From Rostratula benghalensis (taxonomy: Eukaryota; Chordata; Aves; Charadriiformes; Rostratulidae): DNA of 64,000 nucleotides. How positions within the stretch are numbered: position 1 is the stretch's first letter; the number at the start of each line of letters is the position of its first letter. Made by a program: the position numbers and the translations under genes. Below are positions 10,584-22,417 of the stretch, piece after piece. The notes under the pieces are model-generated. The model ran no database searches and was not told the origin of the DNA. It saw nothing but the letters and a program-made list of their open reading frames with translations. The stretch is taken from positions 1,992,631-2,056,630 of the forward strand of contig VXAI01000046.1 in NCBI GenBank assembly GCA_013399305.1. The letters run 5' to 3'.

Positions 10584-11124
10584 ATGGCAACAGCAGCATA
10601 TGTGGATCATTTTGCAGCAGAGTGCCTTGTTTCTATGTCCAGTCGTGCTATTATCCATAGTCCCAAAGGGGAGCCTGATCCCCAACCTGATGCAGCAATA
10701 CCTCCTTCATCAAATGGAGAAGCTAAGCGGGAAGTCAGAGAAACCGGGAAAGACAATGGATCATCATTACTTGTGGTAGCTAGCATTTTAGCAGATCTGA
10801 ACCAGCATGTCCCAAACTCACCTGCTCTAAGGATGGAAAAAACTGAGACCTTCGGTGTCACAGAAGAGATACCTGTGTCTATTGCTCCTGAGGAGTTTGG
10901 GGAAGAAAGTGTGTCTTCGGCTGGTAAGCGTGGAGGAGGAAGAGCAGCCACACCTACTAGCCTGGCTGCAGTAACTGAGCCAAGCCCCAGACAAAAGAAC
11001 AAACGCGTGAGAAGCTGGACTGACCCTGGATCACCCCAGAAAAAGCACAAATGCCACTATGTGGGGTGTGAAAAAGTTTATGGCAAATCTTCCCATCTTA
11101 AAGCTCATCTAAGGACCCACACAG
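10584..11124 (+). CDS. KLF13: Krueppel-like factor 13, coding exon 1
   Basis: This exon encodes residues 1-180 and the first base of codon 181. The ATG at 10584 (A at -3, G at +4) was chosen because the peptide from there aligns with the KLF13 N-terminus; the frame is also open from a TTG at 10557, which I do not use. Residues 2-20 include [17 protein letters not shown], the amphipathic Sin3-interaction helix shared by KLF9/13/14/16. KLF proteins with this helix recruit Sin3-HDAC repressor complexes, though KLF13 can also activate. Residues 60-75 hold a second KLF13-like block ([13 protein letters not shown]). Residues 136-156 are basic ([13 protein letters not shown]) and probably form the nuclear localisation signal. 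Zinc finger 1 uses C157, C162, H175 and H179. The region at about residues 85-135 differs strongly from the proline/alanine-rich mammalian linker. The exon ends ACACAG|GTTAGT in phase 1. Confidence 0.96.
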
Positions 11125-14100
11125 GTTAGTTACAATCCAGCCAGAGGTTTATTTGTTACAGCTTGGTAATTAAAATAAATGTTCAAAAACCAACCCCAAA
11201 CTTGTATTTGGCCACCATTATGGTTTCACCTCTCAGAACTCAAGCTCAGGAAAACCAAACCACAACAAAAAAACCCCAGCCCTCTGGGAATAAACACTTA
11301 CTGGGCATACATTCAAAGCTAATGATGCCTTTTTTCATAACTTAATGTCCCAGGGAATGGCATGCAGGTCATCTGTGTGGATTGTACCAAGCTGTAATTT
11401 TTAGCTGCTAGCCTTCTTGTTCAGTGCGTCTTTTACTTCCTTTTCCAATGCTTCTTACCCTACCCCATCTACCTTTTCCTACCCCATGCTCCTGTCACTA
11501 CCTTTATACCAGCTTACCACTTCCCTTGCAAGCGTCAATACTCTGAATGTTTTAAAATTAAATGTTCTAGAGGCACCTGAATGACTGTGTGTCTGTTTCT
11601 TTCTTTAGCAGACACTTGTGTGAAAGCTAGAATAGGCAGGAAGGCAGTTGAGAGGCTGAACATGAGTCACAAGGAGACATTTATTGTAAGTGTAGGGAGA
11701 GGGGGACATGGGCAGTCTTATAAAAAAGCTTTTGGCAGCTGGGTAAAATCAATTTAAAACCAAAAAACATTTGAATGCAAACACTAACTTGTTCTGATCA
11801 GTGTTCAGTATTTACTTCTGCGTGAAGACGTATCTGACCACTTTTTTTACTATTGTAATTTATGAGACACCCACACAGAAAAAGTGGAAGGCTTGCAAGC
11901 ACCATGAAAGATATGCACCGAAAATATTAGGAAGGCCATCTTAAAGCAGGCCCCATGACTTGCCAGACCCTCATGCCTCTGCCTGATCCTGGGGAACAGG
12001 ATGGCACACAAGGAGCAAAAAAAATTAAGGAGACTGATCTTTACTGAAGGCAGTGATCATAGCCCCTATGTTGACGCACCACATTGGCTGAAGCAGGTTT
12101 GTGCAAGCTGTTTTACCGAGTAATTTCAGGTAACAGAACAGTTTACTGAGCTCTATGGTCAGTTGACTTAAAGAACTTTAAGAAAAAGATCCTGAAAACT
12201 AAACATCACTTAATGAGTATTGAACATTTTTAGCTTAGAGGTGGCAGCTTTTCACCTATACGTGTGCCATACCTCTTCAGTGTGCCTTTGGCTTCTCCTG
12301 CTACCTTCCTGAGATAAAGCAAGAGCTCTAGTTCTAAAGTTAGCGTATGGTTTGCTCTCCTTGGGAGAGAAAAAAAAAAAAACCATCAGGTTTGAGCATA
12401 TGGATAGACAATACCCTGTGCAGCTGCACAGCTAGAGGAACAGCGTGTTCCTGGCACCCAAGGCAGCCTGCCCTACTTTGCACTGTGTAACTGCTTTTTG
12501 CCTCCTGGGGAGTTATGCAGAAAAGGTGCTTCCACTTGGCTTGCAGGGAGTCATCTCCATTTATTTTCAGTTCTTTTGCTTTCTTACTTCTGGCATTTGC
12601 CATTGTCCTAAAAGCAAAAGATAAATTTAGTAACGTTTCCGGGCTCCCAAACCCAACTAGAGACCAAGAAGGGCAACTCCTGTCCCTGCTGAAGAGAGGA
12701 GGGCTGGGCACTGCCCGCCTTGCGGGGAGAAGAGGGTGGGCAGGACCGGTGGGGAGTGTCGCTGTGAGGCTGCCGGCTGAGCAGAGTCATTTGGGGACGC
12801 TGGCTCGCCTCCAAGTTCTCTGGGTTTTTTCTTTTCCTTTTTTTTTTTTAACTCTTCATTTCCTGTATTTTTTCCAGTTCTGTAGCATTTAATTGGTTAT
12901 TGCTGTAGCTGATGGCACTGAGAGAAGCGAGCATGTGCGTGTCTGTGAGAGCTGGAGGAAAAGCAGGGAAGGGACTGGTTTTGCCCTGGGAGTGGCAGGA
13001 CCCTCGGGGACTACAGCTTCTTTGTTTTCTTGTGTCTCCAGTGTCTATGTGGGAAGCTTTAAATGAAGCTGCCAAGTTTCCCTCCTCATTGGCAACAGGT
13101 CTGTCTCTGTTTGGATTGAGTTTTAAACAGGCTTAAAATGTCTCTTACTCCTCTTGCAGGAGGTTTTCTATGGTGTTTGAATTTTTTTATTTCTTGAAGA
13201 GAAATTGTGACAGGCTTGAAAAAAGTTTATACAACACTAGGAGTTAAGCTAACAGAACAAGACATGACTTCCAGGACCGGCAAATATTTGTTTTTACAAA
13301 ACACATAATGGGTTTTACTAATTTAGAACAAGGATTTTGCATCTCCTTTGCTTTCCAGTGTTCCCGAACAAGTCAAGTGACGTGTACATGTCAGTCTGCC
13401 CGTCTGTCACATGGATAGGGTGATGGCTATCCACCTCACCAAGCAGTGACGAAAGTACTCCAAGTACATGTGCAAAGTGCTTTAAACATCTACCCCAGTA
13501 ACTCCCAAACCTGTTTACTAAGAAGCAATCAAAAATTTCTGCTACATAGTGGAACTTCTTCCATGTGCCGTTGACTAGATGAGCTGGTATTTAGGGGCGG
13601 ACTGAGGGATAAGAACAGTGCTGTAGGGTAGAAGATACAATAACAGTTCTAGGGAATTTGAATAGTGCAGTTTATGACCTGCTTTATGACCTTGCTTGTC
13701 CTTGTCTGCTACTGTGCTCCATAGTGTTCTTCATGCTTGGAGGAAGGATAGAATAGAATAGATTGTTGTGCTTATGGTGTGGCAAAGAGATACAGAGCTT
13801 TCAAAGTACTAATGGGTCAAATCCAACCTGTATCAGTAGGGACTGAAAGCTGGTACTATTTTCCAGCTTTTTGGTGCCCCACGCAAAATCCTTCTGATAT
13901 TTACAGGTAGATTTCAGTGCTCAGATGTCCAAAGCAAAAACAGTAGTGCAGAGGATCCTTATTAAAGCAAAAGAAACAAGATGGAACAGCCAAGAAAGCA
14001 GCATCTGCCTTTTCTCCTTGCTCCTAGTATGGTATTTTAGAAAAAAGATCTCTATTAGAACATAATGTGCTAGAGCAATCCATAGTTTCTTGTGTTTAAC

Positions 14101-17100
14101 TAGCAGTTAAGCTATCTCAGCTGCATGAATGCTTCATCTTCATTAAATCGACAAACCTTTGAACCAGGCAGAAAACATTAGTCACCATGATCTTTGCCAT
14201 TCTCTCCACCAGCTTTCAAACCCTTCCCTTCCCCCTGTGTTTCTTTTAATGTTTATGTTTTTCACCCTACTCTCTCACTGGATGTCCTGGAGTTCAACAT
14301 GATCATCAGCCACAAAGCCCTTGAAGTTTTAATGTTTACCAGAAGGTTATATTTAGTCAGTGGGTAGATGTCAAGTCCAAATTCTTTTCCACTGAGGTTC
14401 CCGTGGACCTCAGAAGCTGTGTTGTGATCCACAGATGCAGCACTCTGTCCTAAGCTATATTGTTCCTATTGATACAAAAATTTCACTGGCACACCAGTTT
14501 TAAAAATCCTCTCCACTCTGATAAAATTCCTGTACACAAAGGACTTCCAGAAAATCAGATAAACCATATACATGACAAAGTTCTCCTTCCTCTAAGCGGG
14601 TTTTCAGCATGGGGTCACTAGAAATGTTTGGAAATTCTCTGGAGTCACTGGAAACTAGTTGGTCTCTCTTGATGCAGCAGTGGGAAACAAGGGACAGTGC
14701 AAAGCCAAATAGCCATCTACAGGTTACAACTTCATAAAGCATTATGAGGACCCCAGGACTGCTGTGGGTTGTAAAGAGCCCCAGTTTACCACTAGTAACC
14801 ACTAGTGCAAGTACATAGATAAAAACTGTCTGGATTTTGGGCAGGGATCACAAGAATTCTGTGTACTGCAGCCTCCCTCTTCTGCCCCCCAAATCACTGT
14901 GACCTCTCAAACTTTTAGACGTTTTCTTTAGGGTGCCATCATGAATGCAAAGAAAGCACAAAATAAACCTTCATTTAATTCCATTGAATATCCTTCTAAA
15001 CTTACTGGTTCTACTCACTAAGCAGTATATCATAGCTCAGGAACAGGTTTTCAGTCATCAGAACTAAATGAGTTTGCATAAATTAGCATAAGCTAAGGAG
15101 ATATGGGCTCCAGTCTCAGTATGGAGTCTTTCTCTGGTACAGTCTGGCAATGAAACAAACTTGAGGACCACATGGCTTAACAGTGGTTCCTCTGTACTAG
15201 TGCTAAACTAGGTGACTTCTATATGGCTGTCAGGGTACAGGAAGAAGAGAAGGTCATCCTAGTTACATTATCCTTGCAAGACTTTTGTTGGCCTCTAGCT
15301 GGAAGAGTGAGCTTTGGCAGCGGTGTATTCAGCCTGCTTAACCTCACAGATATGGAGGATATGTTATTGGTATCAGTAACTCTTTTTGTCTAACCCTTAT
15401 TCATTAAATACTAGCCAAAGTGAAACAGGTAGAAAAGACTGACTCATTTCCATTTGCTTGTAAAGAAATGGAAATTTCTTTACATTAAATTTCTATGATC
15501 ACTTTTTTTTTTTTGAGGACAGCACTAATGAACCGATGCAAAAAAGTTACATTTTAACCTATGTACCTCCCTCCTCCCCAATTACTCTATTCTGTTTCCC
15601 TAAGAAAAAAATTTTCTGATTACTTTGTAACAGGGGTACATGAAAAGGGAGAAATTCATAATGTATTGAAAGCAATCTGAGAAATAAAACAATCAGACTT
15701 CACTGTGACAAGTGTGACAACAGCATAACAATTAGGCTGGATAAAGTGGAGTAGTATTTGTCCCATTTAGGTTGGCAAAGAGACCTTTATATAAAGTATG
15801 GATAATATGTTTTAAACAGGAGGTTGGTTTTCACTTTCAGTTCTAGTAGGTCTGATTTGCTACAACTATATTATTGAAAACACAGCAATAAACACAACTT
15901 CTTGATTCAAGATGATGCCTGCATGCGTGTGCATGGCTGCAAATTGCTTTTATGTAGAGCAGCATGAAGTGAACGGGCACCACTGGTGCAGTCCAGCCTC
16001 TGAGCTGCCAGTTGGGCTCCTCTGGGTGCCAGGACTGAACAGGAAGTGGCACTCCTGAACAGGATACTAGAGGAAATTGGAAAGACCTTTCCCCATTGCT
16101 AATTTCCCACAGGCAAGAGTACAAAATATATAAACTCAAGCTCTGTATGTGTTGCTCAGCAGTTTCCGTTTTAGTGACTGGGCCTCCTGTTTTTGTCTTT
16201 TTGTATTAAAAGTTAGAAACAGCTAGTTGGTTCTGCATGCCTAACTCACTGTCACTAGCATAGACCCAAATTATCAAAAAGCTCCAGGGTGCCTCTAGGC
16301 TCTTATGTCTCATAGTGTTCTTCTGCTGCCTTCCACCTCTCTGCTAGGTGGATCAAAATGTTCTCTCTAAGTTTTTTCTCTAAGATAGGCTTAAATGATA
16401 GCTTCAGAACAGCTTCGAATGCCAGCTTCCTGAAACAGTTGTCCTTCTAGCCTGAGCCACAATAATTCTTTCTCTATGTTAAACAGTTCAGCAGCCTGCT
16501 CCTGCATTTTTTTGAAACTGATGGTCTTAAGTCTCTTTTAATTATCCTGTATTTTTGAAAACAATACAAAACTGCAAGGCCCTGGTTTCGTTTGCTCTGA
16601 AAGCCCTTGCAAGTCCTTTTTCACTTCCTCTAAGACAGTTTCAACACATTAAAAAAAACCACAAGTCAGTTGAAAGCTTAAGACAACTTCATTTACAGCC
16701 TTGCCTAAGTCCTCAACCTAACATGCAATTTCAAAGAATAAAGTTATTAGTTAAAAGTATTGATCCTAAGCCTGGGTCAGAGTCTATGTCCATTGAAGCT
16801 ACCAAATAAGCAGTGTATATGCTGTAAGTCTCTTAACGTTTAAATCTTTAAAATAAGCACAGGCCATAAATTTCTTAAAAGACTAAGCAAGTTTTAATTT
16901 TTCAAAAGAAGCTGAAGACAGGAAGAAAGGTGGAAGTGCTCCCAATCACTCCCTTTACCTAATTAGTTCAGGATTGAATAATAGGATCCAGTTAATTCAG
17001 CTGCAAAAGAGTTAGGGTTAAATTGGTTGCATGGAGAATCCAATTGCCTGAAAATGGTGTTTACCACACACTTGAATAGTATTAGCTACTCAAGAGAACT

Positions 17101-20000
17101 AAATCTCCTGATTGTTATACAAGTCGTTCTGTGAAAGGCTTCCTTTTCCTATCCAGCCTTTATGGAGATACTGATCATGAGGAAGTCACAGAAATAAGTC
17201 TTTTGATAACAACAGAGTTAAGGTATTACTGCTAAAGTGTCTATAAAGTAAAGCTGTGCTTATCATTGTCATAACTGTAATGAAGAGAGGGTCTATTATG
17301 AAAAATAGTGTGCCTTCTTTTTCCCTTTTCACCATTGTCTTTGAAACAGGTTTATCCAGCATAGTGAGTTATTCTCTCTCCATAATTTTTCTCTGCTTTT
17401 GTTGAGTGAGGAGGGAATAGTAAAATGACAATCTGTTTAAAAGACAAGTGAGTGTGACTTTGAATCTGATGGGACACGTGTTGTGTTGCACTGAAACACA
17501 CTTAATAAACCAGCTAAAAAAATGTACAGAAAGGAAATAAATATGCTCGTGACTTCCACAATCCATTGGAAATCACATTTTGTGGATCAAGCAGAGGGTA
17601 ATTAACAAAAAACATCACACATCCCAAGTACAGTATGGCTGTTCCATTCAACAGAGTACAGTGTTCAGGACCTGCCTTTTCTACAGGGGGAAAATATTGG
17701 GTGTCTAGTGGAAGATCAGAAATTTCACGGAATTCTCTTTTCACAAACTTTTATTCCTTTTAGAATGGAGGTGGTACTTGGGTCCAGTGTCATGAGACCT
17801 ATTAATATTGGAAGCAGTGTGGATGGTTCACCTTCCAGTGGTTTTCCTCATCCCAGACACCAGTAGGAGCACTTTCCTTCTCAGTAGTAAGACCTAAGTC
17901 TTACAGATAGTCTGGAGTAAACCAGCAAACAATCTGTTTAATGAATGGATGAGTGCAATTGATAGCTGTGTTTGTATTAGAAGTTAGTCACAGCCTTATG
18001 GAAAAAGTGTTCTGAGCAATGTGTAGATTTTTCTGCCGTAGCACATACTTCCCTGCAGGACACTCTGGAAAGTATTTGTATGTGATATGAGTTGTGTATA
18101 AACAAACCTTTTTACTACACTGGAGTTCTTTATGAAACAAACTCACAATTGGTTTTCATCTGAAAAGAAGGCACCTTTAACCATTTAAAATACAACTGTG
18201 GCATTGTGTTATTGTCTGGCTGAACGTAGTTATGGCACATCCAAAAGCAGAAACCTGGATATTGTTTATGTTGGACATGTGGTTTCTAGTTCTATTTTCT
18301 AAGTTAAGCATGTTCCAACTTCCCCCCTTGCCACGGTCCAATCTTGGATCAGCTGTTTGGAAGTCAGTGCTGACTGAGACAAAAAAATACTCCGCTGTTC
18401 AAATGCAGGACAACCTTTGAAGGGTCCTTTCTGCAGAATTTCTATAGGTATACTTTTTTCCTTTGTTACCCACTTGGCTTTTATTAGGTAGATTCGCATG
18501 GGCAGTGAGATCATTATCTTGCTGTGTTCAGTTTAACAATGGCTAGACAATGTGGGTTATTTAAGTGCAGGCACTGAAGTCAGACACACATATCCTGTAT
18601 TTTTCAGGTCTTGCAGATTCAGCAGATTTACAGGGCCTCCACTTAATATAAAAGAAAAGTTTTTGAAAGTTCAGAGTGCCACTGTTGTAGTTACTGGTAG
18701 AAAAACGATCTCAGAAGCATTTTTGCAGCCCTGACATGAAAAGCATTTACTAACCAGGAACTTGGCACAAGTCAAATGGTATTAAAGTAAGCGTATCCTG
18801 AAATGACCTCTACTGCAGAGAAAAGATTTTCTGCAATCAGTAACAGCACATTTGTATGGCTCTCAGGAATTACAGGCAAAATATTTGTGACTGGGTATGT
18901 GTTGATACTGCAGTCAATAGATCAATAAGCTATTTTAGATTTATCGCACACCACATTTCTACCAGACTGCTCTCTATTACCTGGTTATAAATTATATGAG
19001 TTTTTTGGAATAGAGGCACCTGAAGAATTCACACCAGAGAGTGCTCTGTTGCTGCTATATGTTTCACAGCTTTCCATCTTCTTTGCTCCTGCAGCCCTCC
19101 ACTACCCCTGGACAGTAAATGCACAGGCAGAATGGGTATGCTGGTTATGTAGTCTTTACTGCTTTCAACAGTAGCTTTTAAAACTGGCTGAGAGAGACAG
19201 AAATGCTAACCACTTAGTTCTAGAGTAAGACCAGCTGAGGTATTGAGCTTTTAAGTAAACAACTGTCAGTATTTCCACTAGAGGAACTTACAGTGGAGAC
19301 AGCCAAGAAGAGTTAAAACATGACAGCCCAGTTTACCTTCAGATGTTTCCCGCAAAATTTTGCTGAAATGGTGAGCTTTTTGTTAGTAGTTCAGAGAAAT
19401 ATTTGATTTGCACTTTGGGGGTAAATAAATGAAATTACAGTGGTACAAGTTTATGTATGGGACTTCTCACCATTCTTAATGTAGGATTTTAGGATCCTAC
19501 TATAACAAAGATGAACAGGGATGACACTAAAATCTCCCTGAGCCACGGACTATTTGTCGTTACATATTGTAGATGTTTACTGAATTTAAATTTGCAATTT
19601 CTTTTACATGTCAGCAGAAGGACTGCAGATTACCATTAGTACGTGATTTCCTTGGCAGTTTTTGATTGTTCTGGTGATTGATTTTTTTCCAAGGCCAATG
19701 TAGATTGTATGCAGCTTTCTTATGCCTGCATGTGAAACTGTAATGGAGCACTGAAAATCTCTCTTAAGTCAATGGAAATTTCCATTTGGTATATAAATGT
19801 CCATACAAGAAGTGTCAACAGAATGTTGGCAGATGTCTGGTCTTATTGTATAATAAATCCAGGGTATATTTGCAAAGTATGTTTTTTAAATTCTCAGAAC
19901 ATGGCCAAAACAAAACTGAATTTCTCAGATACCCCAAAGACTACATCTCTGCCAGGGTTCTCACTGATACATTTTTTTTCCTCTTTGTACAGAGCGGTAC
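11125..20000 (+). other. KLF13: KLF13 intron 1, first part
   Basis: The donor is CAG|GTTAGT at 11125. The segment is mostly unique AT-rich sequence with short poly-A or poly-T runs (12368-12380, 12837-12849). A somewhat GC-richer stretch at about 12640-13060 holds several medium-length open frames in both directions with no recognisable product. A perfect 11-base inverted repeat lies at 15459-15484. I see no convincing internal exon and no CR1 copy. Confidence 0.8.
15459..15484. repeat. Perfect 11-bp inverted repeat with GGAA loop
   Basis: TGTAAAGAAAT (15459-15469) and ATTTCTTTACA (15474-15484) are exact reverse complements separated by GGAA, a GNRA-class tetraloop if transcribed. The position is intronic. 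It could be coincidence in AT-rich DNA. Confidence 0.55.
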
Positions 20001-20449
20001 ACTATTTGCACCTTCCATTTCCCCCAGCTTTCATTATTCTTGGAAACACATTTTAGAAATAGTCTTTCTCAGACTGGCAACATGTGCACTAAATTCTAGC
20101 GTAAATAGAAATGTATGAGGAAAATTATGAGCAATCGGAAAAGTGAATGCTTTGGAATCTATAGATGCCCCTGCATAACTGTTAGCATAAATAAAAGCAT
20201 AAGAAGTGCATTTAAAAGCTCTTCTTTTTTTTTTTTTTCCCCCCCAATAAATGTCTGAAAAGATGTTGAATTTGGTCATGGGACAAAATAATTCTATACC
20301 TTAGGTTTAATAGATACTATAGTGTGGATTTAATAGAATCTGATTTACTCCAAGCTATACAGTATGAGACGTAAAATTATCTCTAGCTAATCACCTACCT
20401 CTTATCTTAAAAAAAATTAATTTGCCACTGTACCTAATTAGGAAGCTGC

Positions 20450-20468
20450 TTTTTTTTTTTTTTTTTTT
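20450..20468. repeat. Poly-T tract (19 bases)
   Basis: Uninterrupted T homopolymer in the KLF13 intron, without an adjacent recognisable retroposon body. Confidence 0.9.
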
Positions 20469-22067
20469 GAAGCACAGAGTTTTGTGTTTCATTTGGAAAG
20501 AAACTGCTGCCTCTCCTCCTCATCTGCAAACTTAGTAAGCATTGCATTGATAATGTACGTATAAATGTTTTTGCACAGTTACAGATCACTTCAAATGCTT
20601 TACCATGAACCTTGTCCCAGACCTGTAACTGGGAAATGTCCTGATGAAATGTGCTTAGGAATATGATTGTCAGGTACCTTATGCTGTCTAAGCAATAATT
20701 TATGAAGCTTTTGTTATATGATGCAGAGACAAAGCTGTAAAGAGATCAGCTTTTGAACACTGTCAAAGTACAGATGCTCAGACCCAGCATCTTCTAAGCA
20801 AAGTCTCAGGCAGGCCCCAAAGGGGTGTTCCTGTTTTCTTAAAAAACAGACCAAAAAAGAGCAGAATACTTTGTTACTCTGTTCTTACCATAGCTTCAGT
20901 ATATGGAATTGCCATGGGTTTCTGGTAGGCAGTGTGGACTAAGCAAATGTATCTCTGTCCAAGTATAAACTCTCATCCAGCTTGTACCGTAAGATCACAG
21001 ATAGTGAAGGGCTATTTAGAGACTTTTTTTGCTAACGTTGCTTACTGGTGAAAAGCCATGTACACCTCACCTGTTTCCTCTGCATTTCTGCATGTGATGT
21101 TTTTTGAGCAGTGTTTCCTCTGGGGAAAATGATATCACTGACCTTATAAAATCAAAATAATCTCTATAATAATACACTATTTTAAACTTACTTACATCTT
21201 TGACTTGATACTTCCTTTTCTCTTCCCCATCATTCTGAATGTACAAATCACTAGATTATTTTTTGTCACTAAGGCAAATACTACAAAAATAATTTTTTAT
21301 CATTAAGAATCTAATAGGTTACAAAAAAGGTCTGAGAGAATGCTGTCTTGCTAGTGCTTTGCTTTTGTAATGATTCTTGGAAAAGCATCTATACTTTCTG
21401 AGGATATCAACAATACCCAACTTTGTGCTGCTAATTGTTTTGACTAATTTTAGACTGTTTTGGAAAAGCATGTGACACCTGAGCTGAACTTCTGTGTGTA
21501 CATTTGCTTAAAGCTTCTTTCTATGAGCCAGCTCTGGTCTTGTGTATAGCGCACCCTCGGACACATCCAAATTACACTTTACATTTCTGTATTATACATA
21601 TGCACTGTAAGATGGATATGACCACTGTTGTTTGCAAGAGACTCAAACTCATTTGTTATAAGCTACATTTTTCTAGTGTTAGCATGAAAATTGCTTTTTT
21701 ACATGTTTAGATTAATTCCTTGCAGAACGACAAGGAACTCATGTGACTGATACACTTGATATTATTTTTTCTTTGTATGCTTTGGAGGAACCGAGCTCCA
21801 TTCTCATTTGCAAAGAAATCCAAGTTAGCACATAACTGTTCTCACTTCTAAGTAGTTGAAAAGAGGCTGTAACATTCTCACGTGTGCTCTGCAAGTTCTG
21901 TGGTATTCCCCTTCTACAGAAGTGATTGTGTGAGCGCACTTTTCATTTGAGTACATTTGTTTCAGTTTCAAGGACAAATACAGTAGGAACAACAGTAACT
22001 TCCACTGCACAACTGGTTTTCAGTTGTAAAGCAGACAACCTTTGGGTTGTTTAATATCTAATTTGTA

Positions 22068-22083
22068 AATATATATATATATC
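22068..22083. repeat. (AT)n dinucleotide repeat
   Basis: About eight AT units in the intron; a plausible polymorphic microsatellite. Confidence 0.85.
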
Positions 22084-22386
22084 TACAAGCTATCCTAAGT
22101 TCTTAAATCAAGCTTGTGTTTGGCTTTTCTAATTAGAAAACACAGTTGCAGCTCCTCACCAGTTTCTGTACAGTCAAGTACAGAACTTGATTGATACAGC
22201 ATTAGTCAGTGAATGATGAACTCTGATCCTTCCAGCTTCTGTGTTACTTTCTGTGCGGACGTTTCTTTTGTCCAGTTCCTTCTCCCATATATTAAGGCAT
22301 GAGAACAGGCCCTACCTGCCTCACCCAGAGTGGTGAATTTATTCTCTTAACAGCATTTATAGCCTTGTAAGAGATTACTCAGAGGA

Positions 22387-22417
22387 ATTACACTGAAAAG
22401 TGTATTACACTGAAAAG
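22387..22417 (+). repeat. Two-copy direct repeat, 14-base core
   Basis: ATTACACTGAAAAG occurs at 22387-22400 and again at 22404-22417 with TGT between, so the period is 17 bases. It is probably a local slippage duplication. Confidence 0.8.
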
